A stretch of 64,000 nucleotides of DNA from Thalassoglobus neptunius (GTDB taxonomy: Bacteria > Planctomycetota > Planctomycetia > Planctomycetales > Planctomycetaceae): NCBI RefSeq assembly GCF_007859735.1, contig NZ_SIHI01000006.1, positions 1 through 64,000 on the forward strand, given 5' to 3'. The notes below the pieces were generated by a model that had not been told where the DNA came from, ran no database searches, and was given only the letters and a program-made list of their open reading frames with translations. Numbering within the stretch: position 1 is the stretch's first letter; the number at the start of each line of letters is the position of its first letter. The translations under genes were made by a program, and so were the position numbers. Positions 24,867 to 33,689 of the stretch are shown here, in pieces.

Positions 24867-27149
24867 ATGCGATTTGTAATCCAACCAGTTTGGAACTGGC
24901 CCTTGGTCGTCGTGACGATCATCGTGATGCTCGGGGTCCTGCTGTGGACCTATCCGCGTCGGGTCCGGCACCTTTCTCCCGGATGGCGGAGAATTCTCAT
25001 CGGCCTTCGACTGGTTTCTGCACTGATTCTGATCGTCGCAATGCTCAGGCCATCGATTCAAATCAGCGAGATGGACCATCAATCGTCGAGGCTGACTGTG
25101 CTTCTCGATCAATCTCGAAGCATGTCGACCCCCGACGGAGCCGGCGATCTCACGCGACGCGAAGTTCTCGTTCAGCTGGTCGAAGAAAATGGCGAGACTC
25201 TCGAAGCGTTTCGCGATGAGGTCGATGTTCAGTTCCTCGATTTCGCGACAGAATTACTCCCGTCGAGCAGCCTCAGCCCAACAGCTGATGGGGAATACAC
25301 CGCCATCGGTCAGACGATCGACGGGCTTCGGGAAAATTCCTCCCAGGACCGATTGATCGGTGCAATTTTGATGAGCGACGGGGCTCAGCGTGCTGGCGGG
25401 GAAGCGGATGTCGATCCACTTGCTGCCGCCCGGCGATTTGCTGAACAGCTGGGAGTTCCCATTCATACGGTGACTGTCGGGACTTCGGATGTTTCGGGAA
25501 GCGGCATCGATCTGGCCATCGAAGATATGCAGCTTGATCAAAGTGTCACCTTTGAACGCAAAACCGTGCCTGTGCACCTGCAAGTCAAACTCAACGGCGC
25601 CTCGGGGAAAGAAGTTCGGGTCCGGTTGTTGATTGAAGATCGAACGGGAGTGGCCGATGGCGAATCGGGTGAGTTTCGTGAGATTCCGCTGTCCGTCGAT
25701 GCCACACCGTTTCGCGATCTCAAGACTGACAAGAATTCGCTGACGATCCCTGTCGAATTGTCCTTCGTGGCGGAACGCGCAGGCGAATACAAAATCGCAG
25801 CCGAAGTGGTTCCCGACCCGGGTGAGGTCAAAGTCAACAATAACCGGCGCGAGACATTGATCACCGTCAGGAAGGGCGGTCTCAAAGTTGCCTATTTTGA
25901 CGTTCCTCGTCCCGAACAGAAGTTTCTGCGCAGACTCAATGACACGGCAAAGATTCAAGTCGATACTCAAGTCGTTCTCTCCGGGCGATTTGCTCAGGAG
26001 ACCAATATCGACCCCGATCTTTTCTCCCCTGGAAAATACGACGTATTCATCATCGGCGATGTCCCAGCTTCGGTCTTTCAGAAGGATGGGAACAAACTCT
26101 TGAGGGAACTGGCACTCCGCGTCAATGAAGGGGCAGGGCTCATCATGATCGGCGGACTCCACAACTTTGGAGCCGGGGGGTACGCCGACACGCCGCTCGC
26201 CACACTGTTGCCAGTGAAGATGTCGCCGGACGAAAAAATCCGTATCGATCAGGAGAATCCCGACGGACATTTGCAGAGAGAAGTCAAATTTCTTCCGACC
26301 GAAGCGGGGGAAGATCACTATCTGATGCGCCTTTCCGGTTCTCAAAACGATTCAGCCTGGCGTCGACTGCCTTTGTTGGGAGGGGCCAACCGACTCGAAC
26401 GGAAGTCGGGAGCTGTTGAAGTGCTGGCAGAGACCGAAACCGGAGACCCCCTTCTTCTCGCCACAGATACCGGTCGGGCTCGAGTGCTCGCTTTGGGAGT
26501 GGACGAGACTTGGAAATGGCATCTCCGAGGATTTCAGGCGGAGCATCAACGATTCTGGCAGCAGCTCATCCTCTGGTTGGCCCACAAGGAATTCGACTCC
26601 GATCAGCCTGTCTGGGTTCGCGTTGAACCGCGAAGCTACGCACCTCACATGCCTGTGGTTATTGAATTCGGGGCTCAGAACGAATCGGGCGAAGCCATAC
26701 CCGACGCAGAGTATGAAGTCGAAGTTCTGATGCCTTCGGGGGAGACTCTCAAAGTGACTCCTCAACGGTTCGGCGATCACGGGATCGGCGAGTTTTTGGA
26801 AACAGGAGCACCGGGTGACTACTGGGTCCGCGTCTCCGCGAAACACAATGGAGCCTCGTTGGGGTTGCTGGCGTCGACTCGTTTTGTCGTCGATTCTCGT
26901 GATATCGAGATGGACAACCCGGCCGCGGATCCCGGTTTAATGTCAGAAATCGCCAGCGTGAGTGGCGGGAGCGTGGTTCCCCCGGAGAATTTCGGAGAGT
27001 TCCTGACACGCTTGCTGGACGAAGGAATTCCGCCGGAACTCAAGCGGTATCGAACGATCAATCTCTGGGATGGCTGGCCGCCGTTGATCCTCTTCGTGGT
27101 GCTAATGTCCACCGAATGGGTACTGCGGAAGAAGCAGGGGCTGGTCTGA
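24867..27149 (+). CDS. Membrane vWA / glutamine-amidotransferase-like protein
   Basis: A protein of about 760 residues with two N-terminal membrane helices (WPLVVVTIIVMLGVLLW and RLVSALILIVAMLRP) and one near the C-terminus (WPPLILFVVLMSTEWVL). After the second helix a vWA domain begins with the metal-site motif LLDQSRSMS. A class-I glutamine-amidotransferase-like Rossmann domain lies around LIMIGGLHNFGAGGYADTPLATLLP. This combination recurs in planctomycetes near MoxR/DUF58/BatA genes; here those partners are absent. It probably acts as an envelope scaffold rather than an enzyme (inference). The ATG at 24867 is preferred over the TTG at 24858. Confidence 0.85.
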   Translation: MRFVIQPVWNWPLVVVTIIVMLGVLLWTYPRRVRHLSPGWRRILIGLRLVSALILIVAMLRPSIQISEMDHQSSRLTVLLDQSRSMSTPDGAGDLTRREVLVQLVEENGETLEAFRDEVDVQFLDFATELLPSSSLSPTADGEYTAIGQTIDGLRENSSQDRLIGAILMSDGAQRAGGEADVDPLAAARRFAEQLGVPIHTVTVGTSDVSGSGIDLAIEDMQLDQSVTFERKTVPVHLQVKLNGASGKEVRVRLLIEDRTGVADGESGEFREIPLSVDATPFRDLKTDKNSLTIPVELSFVAERAGEYKIAAEVVPDPGEVKVNNNRRETLITVRKGGLKVAYFDVPRPEQKFLRRLNDTAKIQVDTQVVLSGRFAQETNIDPDLFSPGKYDVFIIGDVPASVFQKDGNKLLRELALRVNEGAGLIMIGGLHNFGAGGYADTPLATLLPVKMSPDEKIRIDQENPDGHLQREVKFLPTEAGEDHYLMRLSGSQNDSAWRRLPLLGGANRLERKSGAVEVLAETETGDPLLLATDTGRARVLALGVDETWKWHLRGFQAEHQRFWQQLILWLAHKEFDSDQPVWVRVEPRSYAPHMPVVIEFGAQNESGEAIPDAEYEVEVLMPSGETLKVTPQRFGDHGIGEFLETGAPGDYWVRVSAKHNGASLGLLASTRFVVDSRDIEMDNPAADPGLMSEIASVSGGSVVPPENFGEFLTRLLDEGIPPELKRYRTINLWDGWPPLILFVVLMSTEWVLRKKQGLV

Positions 27150-27292
27150 AACTGCTCGTCTGTGACGATTTTCGCTGGTTGCCGAAGTGTGCTGAGGATC
27201 GTCCGCCCATCGGTCGACAAATCTCTGGAAATCCGCCATGCTGTGAGCGATTCAATCAATAGATCTTCATGTGTCGGATTGAGTGAGACTGC

Positions 27293-27360
27293 TTGCTCGA
27301 TTTTGCGCACTCGCCTGAGCAGTTTGATGCGGTGAGAGTCCGTATTTGCTGATGCGAGTT
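27293..27360 (+). repeat. Diverged copy (C) of the dispersed palindromic repeat
   Basis: On the plus strand this region aligns with the copy at 28431-28537: TTGCTC, then GCACTCGC.TGA, then a TTT.AT.CGG block, then TTTGCT..TGCGAGT. About two thirds of 65 bases match, with one gap. It lies just upstream of the TIM-barrel gene, which itself is followed by copy A. Less certain than copies A and B. Confidence 0.45.
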
Positions 27361-27398
27361 TTCATATCACAATTCGTAGACTTCTCGAGGAGAGTTTC

Positions 27399-28430
27399 AT
27401 GGCCCATTCGCTTCCAAAACTTCACAACGCCATGTGGCCGGGACTGGTTGGAAAAGAGGAAGGCACGGAGAATCCTCCGATTTCACTCGACCGAATGCTG
27501 GAATTGACAGCACAGGCGAATGTCAACGGAACCCGTTTTGATGGCATCGATTACTTTCTGTTCCTGCCACACACCGATCCGGACGCGAGTGACGATGAGT
27601 TGCGGCAAATCGCCGACAAAATCGCGAGTCATGGATTCGCTGTCGGGTCTCTCGTTGCCCCAGTCTGGCCCGGAACCGTGGGTGATTCCGCGATGGGGGA
27701 TGAGGAATCTCGCAAGAAGTTTCTGACAGCTGTCGAAAAAGCCTGTCGCATTGCCCGAATCTTCAATGAGCACGGAGTTCGCAAATACGGAGTGATCCGC
27801 ATCGATTCCGCGGAATTCGGTGTCGAAAAGTGGCGCGAAGACGCTCAGGCGAACACCAAGAAAATCGCGGCAACGTTTCGTGAAGCTGCGAAGATCGCAG
27901 AAGACAACGGCGAACGTCTCGCAGCTGAGGGAGAAATCTGCTGGGCTGGGATGCACTCATGGAGAGATATGCTCAACCTGCTGGAAGAAGTCGGAATGCC
28001 TCAATCGCTTGGTTTTCAGGCGGATTTGGCGCACACCTACCTGTATCTCATGGGCTACAACGCTCCGGAGCATGCCTTGTTGAAAGAAGGTGATTCCGAG
28101 GAAGCCTTCTGGGATGCGTACAAAAAGATGACCGATGCACTGCGTCCCTGGACGATCGACTTCCATGTCGCCCAGAACGACGGAACCGTGCATGGAACAG
28201 GAAGCCACGACAAGACCGGAAAGCACTGTCCGGCCGATGATCCCAACGGGAAACTCGACATTGTGAAATGTGCTGGCTACTGGCTCGAGGGAGCAGCCGA
28301 TCGAGGAATCGAACACATCTGCTGGGATGGATGTATGTTCCCGAACTCGATGCTCGAAACCGAATCGACCTGGAACACGATTCTCGGCAAAATGATCGAA
28401 GTTCGAGATGCTCACGGCTGGGACTCATAG
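27399..28430 (+). CDS. Xylose-isomerase-like TIM-barrel sugar epimerase/isomerase
   Basis: A 343-residue protein of the AP endonuclease 2/xylose isomerase-like TIM-barrel family. [70 protein letters not shown] and [21 protein letters not shown] show the spaced acidic residues and His expected at the metal site. Such proteins isomerise or epimerise sugars in the cytoplasm. It is not XylA itself (too short, no XylA signatures), so the nearby xylulokinase does not prove a xylose pathway. Start: ATG with a GAGGAGAG ribosome site just upstream. Dispersed-repeat copies lie on both sides. Confidence 0.85.
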   Translation: MAHSLPKLHNAMWPGLVGKEEGTENPPISLDRMLELTAQANVNGTRFDGIDYFLFLPHTDPDASDDELRQIADKIASHGFAVGSLVAPVWPGTVGDSAMGDEESRKKFLTAVEKACRIARIFNEHGVRKYGVIRIDSAEFGVEKWREDAQANTKKIAATFREAAKIAEDNGERLAAEGEICWAGMHSWRDMLNLLEEVGMPQSLGFQADLAHTYLYLMGYNAPEHALLKEGDSEEAFWDAYKKMTDALRPWTIDFHVAQNDGTVHGTGSHDKTGKHCPADDPNGKLDIVKCAGYWLEGAADRGIEHICWDGCMFPNSMLETESTWNTILGKMIEVRDAHGWDS

Positions 28431-28537
28431 AGCAAGTTGCTCTTTCCTGTGCACTCGCTTGAACTCTTTCATTCGGCAAAAGGCTGAGTTTGCTCGTGCG
28501 AGTGAGTGCACTCCAAATCAGAAAACGCTCTGAGAGT
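28431..28537 (+). repeat. Dispersed palindromic intergenic repeat, copy A
   Basis: Begins directly after the TAG of the TIM-barrel gene. Core inverted repeat GTGCACTC (28449-28456) / GAGTGCAC (28504-28511), with homology continuing 18 bases to the left and 26 to the right. It matches the minus strand of 57215-57321 at about 85 of 103 aligned bases plus one 2-base gap. It is not coding in any frame. Confidence 0.85.
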
Positions 28538-28617
28538 ACCGCAGCATCTCCGAATTGCGTCGTTTCCGATCAGTCATTTTGGACTCAACGCGATTCGTAG
28601 AGTCCATGACTTCGTTC

Positions 28618-28662
28618 AAAACAGGCCTCGCTCCGATTTCGGGTGGGGCCTGTTCCATTTTT
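28618..28662 (+). terminator. Probable Rho-independent terminator upstream of lpxB
   Basis: AACAGGCC (28620-28627) pairs with GGCCTGTT (28647-28654). Two more inner pairs are possible. The stem is followed by CCATTTTT and later GGTTTTT; four A on the other side could make it work in both directions. It lies about 190 bases after the TIM-barrel gene and 100 before lpxB. Confidence 0.55.
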
Positions 28663-28765
28663 CGCGGTTTTTCTCTCAGGAGGAGAGACGAAATTCGCGC
28701 TTCCGGCGGGCTGGCATTTTGATACGATTCCGGCCATTCGGACTGATGAACGCAAGGATGCACTC

Positions 28766-29941
28766 ATGCACGTCTTTCTCTCTGTTGGTGAACCAAGCGG
28801 TGACGAACACGCCGCTGCCCTCATGCGATACTTTCGGGCGCGCGAACCGGGAGTTCGCTTCAGTGGCTTCGGTGGACCGGAAATGCAGTCACAGGGTCTG
28901 GACTGCCTGTTTCAACTCACCGATCTGGCGGTGATGGGAATCGATCAGATTCTGCCGCTCATTCAGAAGTTTCGGTCACTTGTTCAGAAGGCTGAAGAAT
29001 TCTTTCATCGCGAACGTCCCGATGCCGTTGTTCTCGTTGATTTTCCCGGGTTCAACTGGTGGGTTGCGCGAGCAGCGAAGCGAGCGAATGTCCCGGTCTA
29101 TTATTATTGTCCGCCCCAACTGTGGGCATGGGCTCCATGGCGGATTCGCAAAGCGCGTCGCCTCATTGATTGCGTCTTGTCGGTTCTTCCATTCGAAGCA
29201 GAGTGGTACGAGTCACGCGGAGTCGACGTCGAATACGTCGGTCATCCCTTCTTCGATGAGGTTGCGGATCCCCCCATTTCTCCGGACGAAGTTCAAAGCC
29301 TACGCCGGGATGGAAAGATTCATCTCGGAATTCTCCCGGGCTCACGAAAGCAGGAAGTCCTTCGCAACTTTCCCGTGATGCTGAATGTCATCGAGGAACT
29401 CGCAGGTAAGCACCCCAATCTGCGGTGCATGGTGGCGTGTTACAAGGAGTGGCATTACGAGAAGTGTCAAGAACTGATGGACAATCACAGAACGTCATTG
29501 CCGATCGACCTCTATGTGGACCGAACTTCCGCCGTCATTGAATCGAGTGATTGCTGTCTGATGGTTTCGGGGTCGGTGAGTCTGGAACTGCTGGCACGCA
29601 AGACACCAGCTGTGGTGATGTATCGTGGGTCGTTAATGACTTACATCCTCGCGACCGCTCTGTTGACCGTCGAGTTTATGTCGCTTCCGAATCTGATTGC
29701 CGGTCGGGAATTGATGCCGGAATATCCGGTCGTCCGGAGTCGCAGTCGACATATCCGGGACATGACGAAAGATCTCGATCAGTTGATTTCCAATCCTGAC
29801 GAACTGAATGCGATGAAGTCCGCGATTACGGATCTGGCTGATGAAATAGTGGAAGTTGGCGGTCTGGCTCGGGCAGCCGAAGTGCTGCACAATCGCCTGC
29901 GAGCTGCGAAGTCGTCGGATGCCCAGAAACGAGCCGCATAG
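28766..29941 (+). CDS. lpxB: Lipid-A-disaccharide synthase LpxB
   Basis: From the ATG at 28766 (AAGGA seven bases upstream) the product is 391 residues, normal for LpxB. It opens with FLSVGEPSGDEHAAALM and shows FSGFGGPEMQSQGLD, then VVLVDFPGFNWWVARAAKRANVPVYYYCPPQLWAW, VEYVGHPFFDEV, GILPGSRKQEV and VSGSVSLELLARKTPAVVMYR. These are the GT19 hallmarks. It joins UDP-2,3-diacylglucosamine and lipid X to make the lipid A disaccharide at the inner membrane. It implies an LPS-type outer membrane. The frame is open back to 28643, but that part overlaps the terminator hairpin and is rejected. Confidence 0.96.
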   Translation: MHVFLSVGEPSGDEHAAALMRYFRAREPGVRFSGFGGPEMQSQGLDCLFQLTDLAVMGIDQILPLIQKFRSLVQKAEEFFHRERPDAVVLVDFPGFNWWVARAAKRANVPVYYYCPPQLWAWAPWRIRKARRLIDCVLSVLPFEAEWYESRGVDVEYVGHPFFDEVADPPISPDEVQSLRRDGKIHLGILPGSRKQEVLRNFPVMLNVIEELAGKHPNLRCMVACYKEWHYEKCQELMDNHRTSLPIDLYVDRTSAVIESSDCCLMVSGSVSLELLARKTPAVVMYRGSLMTYILATALLTVEFMSLPNLIAGRELMPEYPVVRSRSRHIRDMTKDLDQLISNPDELNAMKSAITDLADEIVEVGGLARAAEVLHNRLRAAKSSDAQKRAA

Positions 29942-29979
29942 AGTCGATCAACAGAGCGAATGTTCAACCAGAGTGCCGC

Positions 29980-31026
29980 TCATTCGCCTGTGTCTGCGTC
30001 AGACTGCGGCGCGATCGGGGGAGGGAATTCCCCGGACTTGAGGGCTTCAATTTTGGGAAGAATGAGATCGGCCGGCAGCAGATAGCTCGCTGTCCGTCCG
30101 GCACGGGCGATGTTGATTCCAATCGCTTTTCCATCGATGTTGACAGCTGGTCCGCCACATTGTTCTGGACGAAGGACAGTGTCATGTTGGAGGACCGCCT
30201 CGAAGTCGTCTCTTCGAAAACTGAGTGGACCGCCCAGTTGTTGCTGAAAGGCGATTCGTGACAGAAAATCTCCGAAGGGATGAGTCAGCGTGACACTGAA
30301 TGATTTCTTTTCGCCGTCTCGATCGACTTCGACGATGACAGTATCTCCCGGGCGATACTGATGGATTGTGCGAATCAAGTCCCGTCGCCCGGCGATCTGG
30401 CTTGAGTTGATCGAGAGAACTTCGTCGTTGGCTTCGAGTCCTGCGCGAGAAGCTCCGCTGTTCGGAAAGACGGATTCGATAATCGCAGCCACGTCGGGAG
30501 AGACATCGACGAGTGCGATTCCCAGGACACCGTAAGAACTCGATTTTTCAATCGACCGGCGGGGGACGCTGACCACTCCGATCCCAAGTGGTTCCGGTTT
30601 CTGCCCGGTCGTGACGACCCACGCTCCCAGCTTCGGTTCCTCTGTTTCCCATTCCACTGCAGTCAGGCGGGAGGCATTGACTCGAACGAGGGCGAGGTCG
30701 AGTTTAACATCGTGCCCGATGTACTCGAACGGAACCCGTCGGCCATCTTGAAGCGTGACCAAATCAGCTTCGCCAATCTGGCTGGCTTTCGTCAAAATCC
30801 ATCCGTCACCATCAATCACGGCCCCCAACGCGACCGGTTCGGTCTCTTTCAGAAATTCGACGGTCCCGCGACGTGCGTTCCGAATGACCGGAACGAAGGC
30901 ATTGCGAACCTGCTCGCCCTGCGTCCAGAACCGCTCTCTCAATCTCTCCGGAAGTCGTTCCTCAGCAGGAGCGGACAACGGCAGACTGCTGATCAAAATA
31001 AGTGTGGCAAGGAATCGTTGGGTCAC
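29980..31026 (-). CDS. Exported DegP-like protein with altered catalytic triad and PDZ domain
   Basis: A 348-residue protein with a signal peptide ([19 protein letters not shown]). The trypsin-like fold is recognisable, but key residues differ. The TN.HV block reads TKASQI, with Ser82 where His is expected. Asp110 (DLALVRV) is kept. The GNSGGPL block reads PEQCGGPAV, with Cys290 for Ser. A PDZ-like segment (about 165-250, [20 protein letters not shown]) sits before the CGG block instead of after it, so it may be nested in the second barrel. A chaperone or binding role is more likely than proteolysis (inference). Start GTG with GAGG six bases upstream; it diverges from xylB. Confidence 0.8.
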   Translation of the reverse strand: MTQRFLATLILISSLPLSAPAEERLPERLRERFWTQGEQVRNAFVPVIRNARRGTVEFLKETEPVALGAVIDGDGWILTKASQIGEADLVTLQDGRRVPFEYIGHDVKLDLALVRVNASRLTAVEWETEEPKLGAWVVTTGQKPEPLGIGVVSVPRRSIEKSSSYGVLGIALVDVSPDVAAIIESVFPNSGASRAGLEANDEVLSINSSQIAGRRDLIRTIHQYRPGDTVIVEVDRDGEKKSFSVTLTHPFGDFLSRIAFQQQLGGPLSFRRDDFEAVLQHDTVLRPEQCGGPAVNIDGKAIGINIARAGRTASYLLPADLILPKIEALKSGEFPPPIAPQSDADTGE

Positions 31027-31185
31027 GGGTGCCTCACTGGAGGGTGGAACGAAGAGTTGGTCATGTCTGTTGCTACACAGCCACGAGTCGATTTCCTATT
31101 CTGGATCGTTGATAGAATTCTACTCTCGACGTTTTCGCGGGTTCAATCGACTTCGCTGATTCACATAGAAAAAGGAATCGCTGGC

Positions 31186-32745
31186 ATGGGTGTGTTTTTA
31201 GGAATCGACATCGGCACAAGTGGTACCAAAACACTTGCCATTAAAGAAGATGGAACGATTCTCGCGTCAGCAACCGCGGAATATCCCCTTTCAAGTCCGC
31301 ATCCGGGCTGGTCGGAACAGGATCCTGAAGACTGGTGGACTGCTTCGGCGGAAACCGTTCGAAACGTGCTGGCAGCTGGCAACATCTCTCCTGCGGATGT
31401 CAAAGGAATCGGCCTGAGCGGTCAGATGCACGGCTCCGTGTTTCTGGATGCCGACGGAAAGGTGATTCGGCCGGCATTACTCTGGAACGACCAGCGGACA
31501 GTGGCAGAGTGCGAAGAAATCGAATCGCGTGCAGGCGGGCGAACGGCACTCATTGAGATGGTCGCGAACCCGGCCCTGACGGGATTCACAGCTCCCAAGA
31601 TCCTCTGGCTTCGCAATCACGAACCTCATCACTATGAGAAGCTTCGCAAGGTGCTCTTGCCGAAAGATTATGTTCGGTATCGCCTCACCGGAGAGTTTGC
31701 TTCGGAAGTGAGCGATGCATCGGGAACGTTGTTGCTCGATGTCAGGCGTCGCCAGTGGAGTCAGGAATTGCTGACCCGACTCGAAATTGACCCTGCATTC
31801 CTGCCGGAAGTTTATGAATCGGAAGAAGTGAGCGGCAAGCTGCATGCGGCAGCTTCGGCGGCTCTCGGGTTGCCGGAAGGGGTTCCTGTCGTCGGTGGCG
31901 GTGGCGATCAGGCGGCCAGTGCGATCGGAAACGGAATCGTCAGTCGAGGGGTGATTTCGGCAACGATGGGAACAAGCGGTGTTGTCTTCGCTCACAGCGA
32001 CGAAGTTCAAATTGATGCTGCGGGGAGAATTCATACGTTCTGCCATGCAGTGCATGACAAATGGCATGTCATGGGATGTGTCCTTTCCGCGGGGGGAAGT
32101 CTTCAATGGTACCGAAATCAGTTCGCTCTGGCGGAAGTCGCTGCCGCCAAAGGAATGGGTGTCGACCCTTATGAATTGCTCACAGCCGAAGCCGGTCAGG
32201 CCCCAGCCGGATCGGAAGGGCTCTTCTTTCTGCCATATTTGACGGGAGAACGAACACCTCATGCTGATCCTCATGCTCGCGGAACCTGGGTGGGAATGAG
32301 CCTCCGGCATCAAAAAGCGCACTTCGTCCGTTCGGTGATGGAAGGGGCCACCTTTGCGATGCGAGACTGTCTCGAACTGATCCGGGAGATGAACATCCCG
32401 ATCGAACAGATTCGAGTTTCGGGAGGTGGTGCTCGCAGCAAGTTCTGGCGCCAATTGCAGGCGGACGTGTACGGTCAGAACGTCGTGACCATCAATGCGG
32501 AAGAAGGGCCTGCGTTCGGAGTGGCCCTGTTGGCTGCAGCCGGAACCGGAGCTTATTCCGACGTCGTCGAAGCGTGTGAAGCGACCATTCGCGTGGAAAC
32601 CGAAACTGAGACAGACGCACCGGCGAAGGCGAGTTACAATCGAGCGTACCCGATTTACCAAAAGCTCTATCAGTCGTTGAAGTCTGACTACAAGTCGATC
32701 GCCGAGTTTGTCGAAGCGGAAACGAACGATGGCAAAACGATGTAA
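31186..32745 (+). CDS. xylB: Xylulokinase
   Basis: A FGGY-family sugar kinase of 519 residues. [18 protein letters not shown] is the phosphate-1 motif, [16 protein letters not shown] and [11 protein letters not shown] are characteristic of xylulokinase, and [16 protein letters not shown] and [18 protein letters not shown] form the ATP site. It phosphorylates D-xylulose for the pentose phosphate pathway in the cytoplasm. No xylA or transporter is adjacent. The ATG at 31186 has AAGGA ten bases upstream; the open frame back to 30712 overlaps the opposite gene. The stop overlaps the next gene's start region by 17 bases. Confidence 0.93.
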   Translation: MGVFLGIDIGTSGTKTLAIKEDGTILASATAEYPLSSPHPGWSEQDPEDWWTASAETVRNVLAAGNISPADVKGIGLSGQMHGSVFLDADGKVIRPALLWNDQRTVAECEEIESRAGGRTALIEMVANPALTGFTAPKILWLRNHEPHHYEKLRKVLLPKDYVRYRLTGEFASEVSDASGTLLLDVRRRQWSQELLTRLEIDPAFLPEVYESEEVSGKLHAAASAALGLPEGVPVVGGGGDQAASAIGNGIVSRGVISATMGTSGVVFAHSDEVQIDAAGRIHTFCHAVHDKWHVMGCVLSAGGSLQWYRNQFALAEVAAAKGMGVDPYELLTAEAGQAPAGSEGLFFLPYLTGERTPHADPHARGTWVGMSLRHQKAHFVRSVMEGATFAMRDCLELIREMNIPIEQIRVSGGGARSKFWRQLQADVYGQNVVTINAEEGPAFGVALLAAAGTGAYSDVVEACEATIRVETETETDAPAKASYNRAYPIYQKLYQSLKSDYKSIAEFVEAETNDGKTM

Positions 32746-33226
32746 CCACTATGACGTCGCCTTCGAAAAACTGCTGCGACTGGTGAGGCGTCCGTATGTT
32801 TCCGTCAACGAAACTCGCCGTGCTCTGCATGGAAACGAGTCGTTAAAATCCATGGATTTTGTGGTCTATTCCCAGACGACAAGTAATCTGTTGATCGACG
32901 TCAAAGGCCGACGCTCGTTTGGCGGACGGCCAAGCTGGCAGAACTGGGCCATGCAAGACGACATCGACAGCCTTCTCAAGTGGGAAGACGTCTTCGGAGA
33001 CGGGTTTCGAAGCGTGCTGGTTTTCGCCTACGAAGTTCTCGAACCGAAGGAAATGGACTACCATCCTGTCACATGGGAGTTCCAGCGGCGTCGGTACGCC
33101 TTTTACGGTGTCTGGACGCAGGAGTACGCCCGGAAGATGAAACTTCGGTCTCCTTCGTGGAAAACGGTTTTCCTCGGAGCAAATCACTTCCATGAGTTAC
33201 GCCAACCCATCCTTGAGATGCTTTAG
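32729..33226 (+). CDS. HYExAFE family protein (planctomycete-specific)
   Basis: Beginning at the ATG 32729, inside the end of xylB, the 165-residue product starts [17 protein letters not shown], matching the HYxxAFE signature of a protein family found in planctomycetes. Function is not established. Residues 40-60 read SMDFVVYS then LLIDVKGR: an Asp followed at suitable spacing by Asp-x-Lys after a hydrophobic strand, the pattern of PD-(D/E)XK nuclease folds. This is my reading, not a known assignment. The 17-bp overlap suggests translation coupled to xylB. Confidence 0.8.
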   Translation: MAKRCNHYDVAFEKLLRLVRRPYVSVNETRRALHGNESLKSMDFVVYSQTTSNLLIDVKGRRSFGGRPSWQNWAMQDDIDSLLKWEDVFGDGFRSVLVFAYEVLEPKEMDYHPVTWEFQRRRYAFYGVWTQEYARKMKLRSPSWKTVFLGANHFHELRQPILEML

Positions 33227-33421
33227 CAGCATTCCCAAGTCTCACAGAATGGAGTTTTTGCGAGAGCCTCTTTCGTTCAAAAAACTGTTGCGACGCCTGC
33301 TCGTTTTCTCCCCACGCATTGACGGACGAGACTGGGTGAAGAGCGAGGGGAAACCCGATGAATGCAGCAGCGAAGGGAATGGGCGAGAACGTTGCGAAGT
33401 CACAGATTGAACAGGTGTATT

Positions 33422-33637
33422 GTGAGAATTGGCAAACGAATATTGAGTGTCTGCGGCACTCTTCTGATGTGGGCGCCGCTCTGCCTGGGGCAGGGGCCAG
33501 CTCCGGTGCCTCTCCCTGCGGCACCCGCTGGCGCCGACGGGACGCTCATTCGCCCGTTGTGGACAGAGATTCTGATCACGGTCATCATGGTCGGTTTCGT
33601 GCTTTTCGCCGTCTGTCGAAAGAGCAACAGACAGTGA
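33422..33637 (+). CDS. Small signal-anchored membrane protein, unknown function
   Basis: The frame encodes a hydrophobic signal (ILSVCGTLLMWAPLCLG), a short Pro/Ala linker (GPAPVPLPAAPAGA) and one transmembrane helix (WTEILITVIMVGFVLFAVC) with a basic tail. About 71 residues from the GTG at 33422; the same frame also opens at ATG 33362, giving 91. I do not recognise a family. The signal plus helix pattern is unlikely in a random frame. It ends 52 bases before the ketosynthase gene. Confidence 0.55.
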   Translation: MRIGKRILSVCGTLLMWAPLCLGQGPAPVPLPAAPAGADGTLIRPLWTEILITVIMVGFVLFAVCRKSNRQ

Positions 33638-33689
33638 TTCGTAATGCTTCTCTCATGTTGGCGCTCCAGTCTCGATCGGGGTGTCTGTT

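Noticed and set aside
25254..26345. 363-residue frame on the minus strand
   Set aside because: Antisense to the vWA membrane protein gene, with no recognisable domain.
31477..32661. 394-residue frame on the minus strand
   Set aside because: Antisense to xylulokinase; a shadow caused by codon bias.
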